Counted from the stretch's first letter, positions 42,815 to 51,239 are shown. The stretch is 64,000 bases of DNA from Oceanidesulfovibrio indonesiensis (GCF_007625075.1 NZ_QMIE01000001.1:186001-250000), one strand, 5' to 3'. Made by a program: numbers and translations. Notes: generated by a model not told the origin, from the letters alone.

Positions 42815-43833
42815 GCCCGCTCTCCATACCATTGTTTCATGAATTCAAGGTATTGTCCGCTCTGCACGTTTTCCAGCCAGTCCCGGTTGTTGCGGTACCA
42901 GTCTATGGTTTCCTTCAGTCCGCGCTCGAAGGTGTATTCCGGCTCGAAGCCGAGTTCCATCTGCGCGTAGCTGAAGTCCATGGCGTAGCGCAGGTCGTGG
43001 CCGGGGCGGTCCTTCACATAGGTGATGAGGGACTCCGGCTTGCCGAGGAGGGAGAGCATGGTGCGCACCACCTCGATGTTCTGCTTTTCGGCGTCGCCGC
43101 CGAAGTTGTAGATCCTGCCGGGCTTGCCCTTGCGCAGGGTCAGGTCCACGCCGCGGCAGTGGTCGCGCACGTAGATCCAGTCGCGCACGTTCCTGCCGTC
43201 GCCGTACACGGGCAGGGGTTCGTTGTTCTCGGCCTTGAAGAACATGAGGGGGATGAGTTTTTCCGGGAACTGGTAAGGCCCGTAGTTGTTGGAGCAGCGG
43301 GTGATTGCAACGGGGAAGCCGTAAGTCTCGAAATAGGCGCGGCAGAACAGGTCGGCCGAGGCCTTGGAAGCGGAGTACGGGCTGTTGGGAGCCAGCGGAG
43401 TCTGCTCGGTGAACTTTCCCTCCGGCCCCAGGGTGCCATACACCTCGTCCGTGGATACGTGCACGAACTGTTCGAGCCCGGCGCGGCGGGCGCACTCCAG
43501 AAGATTCTGCGTGCCCTGCACGTTCGTCACTACGAATGGCGAAGGATCGTTGATGGAGCGATCCACATGGCTCTCCGCCGCGAAATTCACCACGGCCTCT
43601 ATCCTGTGTTCCTCGATGATCCGGCCGACCACCTCGGGATCCTTGATGTCGCCGTGCTCGAAAAAATACCGCGAGCCGCCGTATTCGTCCTCCAGGGGCT
43701 TCACGCTCAGGGGGTTGCCCGCGTACGTGAGCTTGTCGAGGTTGACGACGTATACGTCGGGGTCGGTCTCGAACAGGTAGTAGAGGAAGTTGGCGCCGAT
43801 GAAGCCGCACGCGCCGGTGACAAGGAGTCGCAT
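42811..43833 (-). CDS. rfbB: dTDP-glucose 4,6-dehydratase
   Basis: A 340-residue extended SDR enzyme converting dTDP-glucose to the 4-keto-6-deoxy sugar. NAD binding is shown by GACGFIGANFLYYL at the N-terminus. The active site is visible as HVSTDEVYGTLG (Thr-Asp-Glu) and YSASKASAD (YxxxK). AESHVDRSI and RCSNNYGPYQFPEK are further family hallmarks. It is the first gene of the rfbB-rfbD pair, about 145 bases from the divergent tRNA gene. Confidence 0.96.
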   Translation of the reverse strand: MRLLVTGACGFIGANFLYYLFETDPDVYVVNLDKLTYAGNPLSVKPLEDEYGGSRYFFEHGDIKDPEVVGRIIEEHRIEAVVNFAAESHVDRSINDPSPFVVTNVQGTQNLLECARRAGLEQFVHVSTDEVYGTLGPEGKFTEQTPLAPNSPYSASKASADLFCRAYFETYGFPVAITRCSNNYGPYQFPEKLIPLMFFKAENNEPLPVYGDGRNVRDWIYVRDHCRGVDLTLRKGKPGRIYNFGGDAEKQNIEVVRTMLSLLGKPESLITYVKDRPGHDLRYAMDFSYAQMELGFEPEYTFERGLKETIDWYRNNRDWLENVQSGQYLEFMKQWYGERA

Positions 43834-43941
43834 AAAAAATACCTCGCGAGAGATGGATTGATTCTGGTTGTGGCAGGCGGCTCTGCTCTTATCCTTTCAG
43901 CGTGGCATGGTCAACGTGACGACTAAATGTCAAAAAAGCAC

Positions 43942-43970
43942 TTGCATCCCGGTGGCGAAATCCTTATGTA
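43942..43970 (+). promoter_or_regulatory. Probable tRNA-Val promoter
   Basis: TTGCAT (43942-43947) and TATGTA (43965-43970) are separated by 17 bases, and the -10 element ends 7 bases before the tRNA. Each box matches the sigma70 consensus at only half its positions, but spacing and location are right. Confidence 0.45.
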
Positions 43971-43977
43971 CTCCCTC

Positions 43978-44053
<76 letters not shown>

Positions 44054-44066
44054 CAATTTCTCCAAT

Positions 44067-44097
44067 AAGGCCGGCCATTTGGCTGGCCTTTTCTTTT
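44067..44097 (+). terminator. Intrinsic terminator after tRNA-Val
   Basis: AAGGCCGGCC (44067-44076) pairs with GGCTGGCCTT (44081-44090) around ATTT, with one G-U pair, followed by TTCTTTT. It lies 13 bases after the tRNA end. Confidence 0.9.
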
Positions 44098-44200
44098 GGA
44101 CTCGGACTTTTTCGGGGCGCTTTGCTCCCGGGCCCCTGTTTCCGGGGAGCCAGTTCTCCCCGGCCGCCGGGTGCATTGCCTTTCTCTTACACCAAATAGA

Positions 44201-44234
44201 ACGCGCCCCAGCGGACCATCCGACCGGGGCGCGT
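44201..44234 (-). terminator. dsr: Terminator after desulforedoxin
   Basis: ACGCGCCCC (44201-44209) pairs with GGGGCGCGT (44226-44234) across a 16-base loop. On the minus strand TCTATTT follows. The desulforedoxin stop codon is about 24 bases upstream of it. Confidence 0.75.
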
Positions 44235-44257
44235 CTCGCAGTGGGCAGTGCGGGGGG

Positions 44258-44377
44258 TTACTCGTTGGTCTCCTGCATGGGTTCGCCGCAGCAGACGAGT
44301 TCGCCGCCGCCGTCGACGATGAGTTGGACAACGTTGCCGCAGATCTCGCACTTGTACTTTTTACCTTCGTTGCTCAT
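44258..44377 (-). CDS. dsr: Desulforedoxin
   Basis: A 39-residue iron protein, beginning MSNEGKKYKCEICGN. The four rubredoxin-like iron ligands are in YKCEICG (Cys10, Cys13) and LVCCGEPM (adjacent Cys29, Cys30). The adjacent pair is diagnostic of desulforedoxin and of the N-terminal domain of desulfoferrodoxin. The known D. gigas protein is close in length. AAGGAG precedes the ATG and a terminator follows the stop. It is a small cytoplasmic electron carrier of unclear partner and is characteristic of Desulfovibrio relatives. Confidence 0.92.
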   Translation of the reverse strand: MSNEGKKYKCEICGNVVQLIVDGGGELVCCGEPMQETNE

Positions 44378-44534
44378 GGAATTCTCCTTTGCATGAATAC
44401 GGTTGGTAGCGCAGGCAGCGTGCCGCCAGCGCTACGGACACTCCAGACAATAGCCGAATCATAGCTTTCCCAAGACGTTCTTTCAAGATACTTTCCATAT
44501 TTCCTGGGGAAATTCATATGGATGGGTATTTCCC

Positions 44535-44636
44535 GGGAAAAGGTTCCGCCAGGAGAAGGGTGTTGAGTGTTGCGGCTCCGGAGGCCACGACGCCGGCGGC
44601 GGGAAAAGGTCCCGCCAGGAGAAGGGAATTGAGTGT
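44535..44636. repeat. Two direct repeats of about 36 bases
   Basis: 44535-44570 and 44601-44636 match at about 33 of 36 positions (both begin GGGAAAAGGT and end TTGAGTGT). The second lies within a GGCGGG/CCCGCC hairpin. They sit in the 368-base intergenic region between desulforedoxin and the DUF3096 gene, which otherwise holds only a GTAGCGC/GCGCTAC inverted repeat near 44406. No gene is seen there. Confidence 0.7.
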
Positions 44637-44745
44637 CCACCTGTCCGGCGGCGTGTCGCGCAGCAGTGAAATTTTGTGCTATGGTGTCCGCTGGTGCGGC
44701 GCCGGGCCGCATGATTCGAACGAGATACAGCAGGAGGTTTTCCCA

Positions 44746-44883
44746 ATGAACATGAACATTGCGTTGCAGCCGTTGCTGGCCCTTATCGCCGGCATTCTCA
44801 TTCTGATCATGCCGCGTTTGCTGAATTATGTAGTCGCGATTTACCTTATAGTCGTAGGTGTTATGGGGCTCTTGAAACTGTAG
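44746..44883 (+). CDS. Small membrane protein, DUF3096-like
   Basis: A 45-residue peptide (MNMNIALQPLLALIAGILIL...) made almost wholly of two hydrophobic helices joined by MPRLLNYVVA. Length and sequence match the DUF3096 family of tiny inner-membrane proteins with unknown function. AGGAGG lies 10 bases before the ATG, which supports real translation. It stands alone; the next gene is about 360 bases away beyond a palindromic repeat. Confidence 0.75.
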   Translation: MNMNIALQPLLALIAGILILIMPRLLNYVVAIYLIVVGVMGLLKL

Positions 44884-44999
44884 GGGATTGATTCGAGGCC
44901 GTCACGAAAGGCGGCGATGCCGGGCGAGAGGAGCGGAGCTGGGTAGAGCAGCCGTCTTCGCCCGGCGTTGTCATGCGGCGTGGATGGCGGGGGAGGATA

Positions 45000-45126
45000 A
45001 TATTACTGGGAGCAAGAAATTTTAAACTTCTTGCCCCCGCGGCGTTCGCCGCGTGGCCCCGCCTGGAGCGTGGCCGCCCTTATAACTGGGGCGCGAAAAT
45101 GTAAGAATCTTCTGCTCCCAGTGATA
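45000..45126. repeat. REPIN-like palindromic repeat, copy 2
   Basis: About 126 bases, over 90% identical by eye to 33271-33396. Ends are ATTACTGGGAGCA (left) and TGCTCCCAGTGAT (right). The left arm folds (GGGAGCAAGAA with TTCTTGCCCCC), then GCGGC-GTTC-GCCGC, then GGCC pairs, then the right arm, which matches the single element at 61572-61617 in reverse. Differences between copies include T/C changes within stems. It lies directly upstream of the TrkA/Usp gene. Confidence 0.88.
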
Positions 45127-45242
45127 TTGTCCGTGCATCCGAAACGTCGGACTAGCCTAGCTCCCCCGGGATGGTTTATCCTGCCCGAATGGAAATACCC
45201 GATTTCAGAAAAGCTCCGGGCAAAGGGACGGATGCAGTCGGC

Positions 45243-46661
45243 ATGCGCATTCTGATGTGCGGAGCCGGCCGGATAACGCGCGAGCTGCTCAAGGCCCTGG
45301 GCAGCGGTTGGAAAGTGACGATCATCGACAAGCAGGAGAAGGCGACCAAGGCGGCGGGCTCCATCTACCCCGACGTGGTGAAGACGTTCACCGAGGACGC
45401 CACCAGCCCTGTGGTGCTGGACCATGCAGGCATGAAGCAACAGGACTACGTGCTCGCGCTCATGTCCGACGATGAATCGAACCTCGTTGTTGCGCGGCAG
45501 GCCGTGGACGCCGGGATCAAGCATGTGCTTTCGATCGTGCGCGATCCGGAGAATCTGGAGAAATTCAGAAGTCTGGATATCCGGCTGGTGCCCACGGAGT
45601 CCATGCCCGCGAACTCCATACTGCATTATCTGCAGGACCCGGGAATCCACGTGACGCCATTGGTGACCGGCGACGTCAGCGTATTCGAACTGGACGCGGC
45701 TGACCATTTCCGCATCGTGGGTCGTCCGGTCTCCGCCTTCAACGGCGAGACTCACCGGCTGGTGGGCATCATGCGCGGCAACGAACTCGTTTTTCCGGAT
45801 GACTCCATGGTCATCTCGTCCGACGACAGGCTCATGGTCATCGGCAAGCCCGAAACCTTCAAGACATTTTGTGCGCTCATCGAGTGCGGAAATCCGCATT
45901 TTCCGCTGGCTTTCGGGCAGGGGCTTCTTCTGGCGTTGCCCGCCGGCACATATTCCGAACTCTCCCGCCTGCTGAACAAGGGACTGTATCTGGCGCAGAA
46001 CACCCAGGTGAAGCGCGCCACAGTGCTGTGTCCCGGCGAGGAGTGCGGGATGGACGCCCTGGCCAGGGACTGGCCCCTGGGCATTTCCCTGAGCGTGAAG
46101 CGCGTGGAAGAGGGCAATATTCTGGATGCCGTGCGCGACGTGTACGAAAAAGGCACGTACGGCCTGGTTGTAGTGCCGCCGCTGGAGAGCGGATTCCTGA
46201 GGCAATTCGGCAAGCCGCGCCTCATCAGTTTGTCGCACGAGCTGGGTTGTCCGGTGCTGGTGGCGCGATTCTCCATGCCGTACGAGCGCATCCTTGTGCC
46301 CTTCAGCGGCACGACGAGGGCCGAGCAGGCCCTTGGCATCGCCGTGGATATAGCCAAGCAGCTGGACTGCACCATTACCGTGGCCGTGGTGGAGGAACCG
46401 GAGATCATCAGCGGCGAGGAAGAGGGCAAGGGTACAGAGCAGATTCTGACCCGCATCCGCGAGCTTTCGCGCATCCATAAGATGACGTTTGAAGAGGTGG
46501 TGCGCCGGGGCAACCCGGTGAAGGAATTGGTGAAACTCTCAGGCTTTCACGATCTGCTCGTTGTGGGGGCCACCAGTCTGGAGCCGGGCATTTTTTCCGC
46601 AAACGTAGGCGAGCATCTGGCCGAGAAGGCGAGTTGCTCCGTGCTCATCGTGGCCGGCTGA
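45243..46661 (+). CDS. TrkA-type NAD-binding regulator fused to universal stress domain
   Basis: A protein of about 472 residues with a TrkA-N Rossmann domain (MRILMCGAGRITRELL), a TrkA-C domain (about 130-205), and a C-terminal universal-stress-like part (YERILVPFSGTTRAEQALGIA..VGATSLEPG..CSVLIVAG). It probably binds nucleotides and gates the antiporter encoded 10 bases downstream. The start is uncertain: ATG at 45243 opens the Rossmann fold directly, while in-frame ATGs at 45171 and 45189 add 24 or 18 residues. No strong ribosome binding site decides. Confidence 0.85.
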   Translation: MRILMCGAGRITRELLKALGSGWKVTIIDKQEKATKAAGSIYPDVVKTFTEDATSPVVLDHAGMKQQDYVLALMSDDESNLVVARQAVDAGIKHVLSIVRDPENLEKFRSLDIRLVPTESMPANSILHYLQDPGIHVTPLVTGDVSVFELDAADHFRIVGRPVSAFNGETHRLVGIMRGNELVFPDDSMVISSDDRLMVIGKPETFKTFCALIECGNPHFPLAFGQGLLLALPAGTYSELSRLLNKGLYLAQNTQVKRATVLCPGEECGMDALARDWPLGISLSVKRVEEGNILDAVRDVYEKGTYGLVVVPPLESGFLRQFGKPRLISLSHELGCPVLVARFSMPYERILVPFSGTTRAEQALGIAVDIAKQLDCTITVAVVEEPEIISGEEEGKGTEQILTRIRELSRIHKMTFEEVVRRGNPVKELVKLSGFHDLLVVGATSLEPGIFSANVGEHLAEKASCSVLIVAG

Positions 46662-46671
46662 AGGGTGTCGC

Positions 46672-47835
46672 ATGGAACTGCATGACGCCCTTCCGCTTTT
46701 GCTCGTCACCGTAGCGGTGGCAATTCTGCCCAGTGTTTCCAGACGCTTGCGCGTCCCTTCACCCGTTACAGAGATCATGTTCGGCGTGCTGCTGGGCAAG
46801 AGCTTTCTCTCGCTGGAGATGGGCGGGGAATGGTTGCCGTTCCTTGCGCATCTCGGATTTCTGCTGCTCATGTTCCAGGCCGGCATGGAGATCAACTTCA
46901 CCATGCTCACCCGGCAACTCAAACGGGAAGGGCCGTTCCAGCTCAGCTTCTTTGCGGCCACGGTCCTCATCGCTTTGGTGGGGGCGTACATGTTGGGGCA
47001 GGGCATGTTCACTGCTCTCATCCTCATCACCACCTTTCCGGGGCTGGTCATGCCGGTGCTCAAGGAACTGGGGCTCGGCAGGAGCGACTACGGCCAGTCA
47101 CTGCTCATGTCCGCAGCCCTGGCGGACTTCCTGGCGCTGCTCGGCATCACCTTCGTCATCATGTATCATAACCACGGCCTGTCCTGGCATATGGTTCAGC
47201 CGCTGCCGTTGTTCCTGGGTTTTGCCGCGCTGCTCTGGCTGCTGCGTTTGTGGGCGTGGTGGAACCCGGAGCGGGCCGAGCGGATCATGAAGCCGGACGG
47301 CGACATCGACCCGCAGGAGCAGTCCGTGCGCTATGCCCTGGCGCTGCTGTTCGTCTTCGTGGGCATGTCGCTGCTCGTGGGTCTGGAGCCCGTGCTCGGC
47401 GCGTTCATGGGCGGAGCGATCATTTCCTTCGTGTTCCGGGAGAAGGAGCGTCTCGAATCCAAGATTTCAGCGCTGGGCTTCGGCTTTCTGGTGCCGCTCT
47501 TCTTTATCCACGTGGGCATGGAGTTCGACGTGTCCAACGTGCTCACGGCGGAGCGGCTCAAGTTCACCGCCGTGCTCGTTGTTCTGGCGTTCCTGGTCAA
47601 ATGCCTGCCCGGATTCCTGTATCCGCTGTGGGGCAAGTCGCTCAGACGGGGGCTCACCGGCGGTCTTCTGCTGTCCTCGCGACTGTCGCTCGTGGTGGCC
47701 GCCGCATCCGTAGGGCTTGCCGAAGGCCTGATCACGGAAGCGTTCAAGGACAGCGTCGTGCTGCTGGCGCTGATCTCCTGCCTGGCCGGCCCCACGCTCT
47801 TCAAGCTTACGTACAAAGCCCCGCCCAAGGTGTAG
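46672..47835 (+). CDS. CPA2 family cation:proton antiporter (Kef-like)
   Basis: A 387-residue membrane protein with about twelve hydrophobic segments and no attached TrkA domain. CPA2 features include MFGVLLGKSFLSLEM, LLMFQAGMEINF, the ion-binding region LMSAALADFLALLG, and VPLFFIHVGMEFD. GAAGGGTG precedes the ATG. With the TrkA/Usp gene just upstream it forms a two-gene version of a Kef system, exchanging K+ or Na+ for protons. Ion specificity cannot be read from sequence. Confidence 0.9.
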   Translation: MELHDALPLLLVTVAVAILPSVSRRLRVPSPVTEIMFGVLLGKSFLSLEMGGEWLPFLAHLGFLLLMFQAGMEINFTMLTRQLKREGPFQLSFFAATVLIALVGAYMLGQGMFTALILITTFPGLVMPVLKELGLGRSDYGQSLLMSAALADFLALLGITFVIMYHNHGLSWHMVQPLPLFLGFAALLWLLRLWAWWNPERAERIMKPDGDIDPQEQSVRYALALLFVFVGMSLLVGLEPVLGAFMGGAIISFVFREKERLESKISALGFGFLVPLFFIHVGMEFDVSNVLTAERLKFTAVLVVLAFLVKCLPGFLYPLWGKSLRRGLTGGLLLSSRLSLVVAAASVGLAEGLITEAFKDSVVLLALISCLAGPTLFKLTYKAPPKV

Positions 47836-48139
47836 GGTTGTTGGAATCCGTCCGGCGGGAGTTGGCAGGCCGTTGAAAACCGGCCAATTGTAGTGCTGCC
47901 TCAAAAGGATCCCCCCTCACGTATTATAGTTGGTGCACTCGGCTGAAGGCTTTGTGCCCCAGTAATAGCGGTGTATGTATCCATAGTCCCCTCAGTGTTG
48001 ATCGTATGCTTGATTGTAAAGTGGCGTGGTTTTCCATATCAGCCTGCATCTATTTTACTTATCTCAATCAATGGTATAAAGCCTACGCGTAGGTGGCTTA
48101 TAGCGTATGCGAGAATTCATCGGGTGGAGGGTTGAAATT
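47836..48139. other. Intergenic region before the membrane paralogues
   Basis: No gene is seen. The part from about 48000 is AT-rich compared with sequence to the left and matches the composition of the gene that follows. A degenerate palindromic repeat lies at 47922-47967. Confidence 0.5.
47922..47967. repeat. Degenerate palindromic repeat, single unit
   Basis: TATTATAGTTGG at the left and GTGCCCCAGTAATA at the right mirror each other imperfectly and match the ends of the single element at 61572-61617 (ATTACTGGG ... CCCCAGTAAT). The middle is unrelated. It is probably a decayed member of the same family. Confidence 0.45.
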
Positions 48140-49033
48140 GTGCAATACTGCATTGGCAACATGAATCTAGGGGAATTGCTCGACGTCGCGTTCCAGGTCT
48201 TTCGAGACCATTTTAAGGCATTGCTGACCGTAGCGTTGGTGGCAATGTCGCCTTACATATGTTTATATTTTGCGGCGATTCTCAGCGGTGTATGGCCTGT
48301 TTTGGAGTTGATGGTAATGCCAACCAGCGTCGACTGGGAGCAAGTCCATCCATATATTGTAAGATATTATTATGGGTATGTATGCATAGTAATAATGTGG
48401 TATATCATAGGGACCTTTGCCGGTGGTGCGTTGACGTTCTTGATCGCGAATAATTATCTGGAACGTCCTGTTTCAGAAAAGAGAGCTCTCAGGGTTGCTG
48501 TTTCAAAATGGTGGCCACTAACCAAAACAATGGTTTGTTATGGACCGTTGTTCTTGGTCTTGGCTTATATCCAAAAAGTAGTGGACTTTGGAATACGAAG
48601 TTTAATTTTCTCCTTTGGAAACAACACGATTTCTTATGCTGTGGTTAGCGGTGTTGGCATTCTGCTGATGGTTTTGTTTGGATTTTTCGCGGTCCGTTAC
48701 TTTTTGATTTTCGAGTTGGTAATTCTCGAAGACTTGTCTGGTAGAAAAGCATTCAAGCGCAGTGCGATGCTTATGAAGGGTGCCTACGGAAAGGGATTTT
48801 TTCTGTTGTTTTTTCATACTGCATTGAGTTTTGTTGCAGAGTCCGCTTGTAAATTCGTATCGATTCCGCTACTGCAATTGGTGATCAATTTTGCAGCATC
48901 AATTCTGATGATCATTTATTTTGTGGTCGCGGGCAACATTCTTTATTTCGCCAATCGCTCTAGGCACGAGAATTTCGACATCGAGATTCTGACCCAAAGG
49001 ACAACGGATGAGCCGTCCATGGCGGCGGGATAG
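48140..49033 (+). CDS. Membrane protein of unknown function, RHEN-motif paralogue 1
   Basis: A 297-residue protein with about six hydrophobic segments. It shares three blocks with the genes at 49330 and 50349: an N-terminal QYCIGNMNLGELLDVAF, a central KAFKRSAMLMKGAYGKGF, and a C-terminal LYFANRSRHENFDIEI. The GTG at 48140 was chosen because GGAGGG lies 8 bases upstream and it aligns with the start of the third copy; an ATG at 48107 is the alternative. Codons are much AT-richer than in the third copy. The family is unrecognised. Confidence 0.75.
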   Translation: MQYCIGNMNLGELLDVAFQVFRDHFKALLTVALVAMSPYICLYFAAILSGVWPVLELMVMPTSVDWEQVHPYIVRYYYGYVCIVIMWYIIGTFAGGALTFLIANNYLERPVSEKRALRVAVSKWWPLTKTMVCYGPLFLVLAYIQKVVDFGIRSLIFSFGNNTISYAVVSGVGILLMVLFGFFAVRYFLIFELVILEDLSGRKAFKRSAMLMKGAYGKGFFLLFFHTALSFVAESACKFVSIPLLQLVINFAASILMIIYFVVAGNILYFANRSRHENFDIEILTQRTTDEPSMAAG

Positions 49034-49329
49034 CAGGCGACAGAAAACGTCTGGTGCTGTGTTGCTTTATATGGACTATCCCTCACACATAGCCTGGATT
49101 GCAAAGTTGTTGTTCTCTTGTTTTATTAGTATAGCCGATGCTGCCAATATAATTGGAAAGCAAAAGGACAAGAACTTTGCTCCCATAGTAATGTTAATTC
49201 GCTTTGGGCGTGTTCATTCTTACATTTGGCTTCCTAACGTCTATTGCGGACTGCGCATGACTTTTTGCGCCGGTCAGTTGAAGAAATTCTGCTCCTGCGT
49301 CTGAAGGTACAAGACATGAGGAAGCCATA
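49034..49329. other. AT-rich gap between paralogues 1 and 2
   Basis: No supported gene. A 98-codon open frame (49008-49304) overlaps paralogue 1, has no ribosome binding site and resembles nothing known. The composition matches the flanking AT-rich genes. Confidence 0.5.
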
Positions 49330-50175
49330 ATGCGAGAGGATGCAATGAAAATTGGTGTACAGACGATGTTCAGCGTTTCATACACGATTTTTCGAGAAAA
49401 TATGAAGTTGCTTGTGTCTGTTGTCGTTTGGATGAGCGTTCCATATTATATCTGGATTGCGTTGGGTTGCTTGCAGGATTCAGGATGGTTCATAAGCAAT
49501 GCAGTCTTGAATGGCAATGGGCATATTTTGATAGATATTTTGCACGTAATTGCATGTGCAATCACTGTTGTATCGTTGATGTTTTTACCTCCTGCTGTTG
49601 TCTTCAGTGTTGCTGGAATATATTCTGAAAGGTCGATTGGAATTCGAGATGTACTGATGTTCTGTGTGAAGCGGTGGAAGATCCTGACAAAAACCATATT
49701 GCTGGCTTTTCCGATATATCTGGTTGCGACAGCATTGTTGTTCGTGTTTATAATGTCAACATATGATATAATATGGAATATGAATATTGGATGGAGAATC
49801 CTGGCCATACTCGCAGCTAGCGGGGTGTTGCTGGCAGGATCTGTGTGGTTGGTCCTTCGTATCCTTCTTGTCCTTCAGGTGGTCGTTGTTGAGAGAGTTG
49901 GCGGATTTCAGGCGTTCAGTCGCAGTTTTGTCATTATGAAGGACAACACAAAAACAGGGCTCATTATCTTTGGCGTGTATGCTGTTATGGTAACGCTGTC
50001 TGCATTTGCAACAGACATCATTCCGTTCTTCCGAGTTGGTGTGGTAGTCGGCGAGGTCCTGGCTATTATCGCGACAGCATTTTTAAGCATCGCCGGCACG
50101 GTCCTGTATTTCTCCAGCCGCCGCAGGCACGAGAACTCCGACCTGGAGCTTCCGGCCGAGGAGGCCGGGCCGTAG
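49330..50175 (+). CDS. Membrane protein of unknown function, RHEN-motif paralogue 2
   Basis: A 281-residue protein with about six hydrophobic segments, the most diverged of the three copies. Shared marks are QAFSRSFVIMKDNTK in the centre and LYFSSRRRHENSDLEL at the end. The ATG at 49330 follows GAGGAAG; an ATG at 49345 after GAGAGG is equally possible. It is AT-rich in codon use until the last about 100 bases, which become GC-rich. It is probably in line with the MoxR operon downstream. Confidence 0.72.
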   Translation: MREDAMKIGVQTMFSVSYTIFRENMKLLVSVVVWMSVPYYIWIALGCLQDSGWFISNAVLNGNGHILIDILHVIACAITVVSLMFLPPAVVFSVAGIYSERSIGIRDVLMFCVKRWKILTKTILLAFPIYLVATALLFVFIMSTYDIIWNMNIGWRILAILAASGVLLAGSVWLVLRILLVLQVVVVERVGGFQAFSRSFVIMKDNTKTGLIIFGVYAVMVTLSAFATDIIPFFRVGVVVGEVLAIIATAFLSIAGTVLYFSSRRRHENSDLELPAEEAGP

Positions 50176-50348
50176 TTTCGGCCCTCCATCCTCCCCGCGA
50201 GCGCATTTCATACCGCCGACGATCCCGCCACGCAGTCGCGAACACGTCGCCTCATCGTTTTACATCCACCATGTTTTGGCCTACATAGCCATGCGACAGG
50301 CGAGAATCAATCGCATCGCATGCACCGTATGGACAAGGGCGAGGGACC

Positions 50349-51233
50349 ATGCAGTACCGGATCGGCGAGATGGGGATGGGGCAGCTGCTCGACGTGGCCT
50401 TCAGCGTGGTCAGGGACCATTACAAGCCGTTGATAATCGTGGCCGTGCTGGCGTTCCTGCCGGTGGCGGTCATCACCCTGGCCGTGGTGCTCGGCGGCAT
50501 GTGGCCCCTGTTCGATCAGCTTATGGCGTTTGATGCCACAGGCCAGATTCCGGATCCGGACGCCACGCTGCGGACCATGACCCCGCTGTTCGTGGGCGCA
50601 GGCGTGCTGGGCGTCCTCTGGTACCTCACCACCATTGTTTCCGAAGCCGCCATCTCCTTCGTTGGCGCGAGCCATTATCTGGACAACCCGGTCTCCCCGC
50701 GGGAGGCTCTGCGCTATTGTTTTTCTCGCTGGTGGTCGCTGCTCAAGACCGCGCTGCTCATCGCGCTCATCGTGCTGGGCGTGATGATCGGCGGCGGCGT
50801 CGCCGTCACCCTGGCCATAGTCGGGCTGGGGATGGTGGGCGGCGGCCTGTTGGCCGGGCTGACGGGATTCGTGCTCGTCACGGCGCTGCTCGTGGGCATC
50901 ATGCTCCTGTTCCTGCGTTACCTGCTGGCGCTCAAAATTGTTGTCCTGGAAGGCATGGACGGCCGCGAGGCCCTGGCCCGCAGCGCATTCCTCATGAAAG
51001 GCACGTACGGCCGGGCTTTCATCCTGCTCTTTCTTCTGGGCGTGGCCGGAAACATCATCGGCAGCGCGGCCCAGTTCATTCCGTTCCTGCCCGTGGCCAT
51101 GGTGGTGTCCATCGCGGTGCAGGTCACCATCTACGTGTACTCCACCACGGTCTGGACCATGTATTACTTCTCCAACCGCTGCAGACACGAGAACTTCGAT
51201 CTTCTGCTCCTGGCCGAGGAAGCCGCCAGGTAG
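50349..51233 (+). CDS. Membrane protein of unknown function, RHEN-motif paralogue 3
   Basis: A 294-residue, GC-rich copy starting MQYRIGEMGMGQLLDVAF after a GAGGGACC-type site. It has about six hydrophobic segments, EALARSAFLMKGTYGRAF in the centre, and YYFSNRCRHENFDLLL near the end. It stands 6 bases before the DUF4129 gene, so it is probably the first gene of the MoxR operon proper. It resembles polytopic membrane proteins found beside DUF4129 and MoxR genes, but no named family is claimed. Confidence 0.78.
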   Translation: MQYRIGEMGMGQLLDVAFSVVRDHYKPLIIVAVLAFLPVAVITLAVVLGGMWPLFDQLMAFDATGQIPDPDATLRTMTPLFVGAGVLGVLWYLTTIVSEAAISFVGASHYLDNPVSPREALRYCFSRWWSLLKTALLIALIVLGVMIGGGVAVTLAIVGLGMVGGGLLAGLTGFVLVTALLVGIMLLFLRYLLALKIVVLEGMDGREALARSAFLMKGTYGRAFILLFLLGVAGNIIGSAAQFIPFLPVAMVVSIAVQVTIYVYSTTVWTMYYFSNRCRHENFDLLLLAEEAAR

Positions 51234-51239
51234 GGGTTT

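Noticed and set aside
45003-46478. 491-codon open frame on the minus strand
   Set aside because: It is antisense to the TrkA/Usp gene and its end is the palindromic repeat; no family resemblance.
49008-49304. 98-codon frame between paralogues 1 and 2
   Set aside because: It overlaps paralogue 1, has no ribosome binding site and looks like translated AT-rich non-coding DNA.
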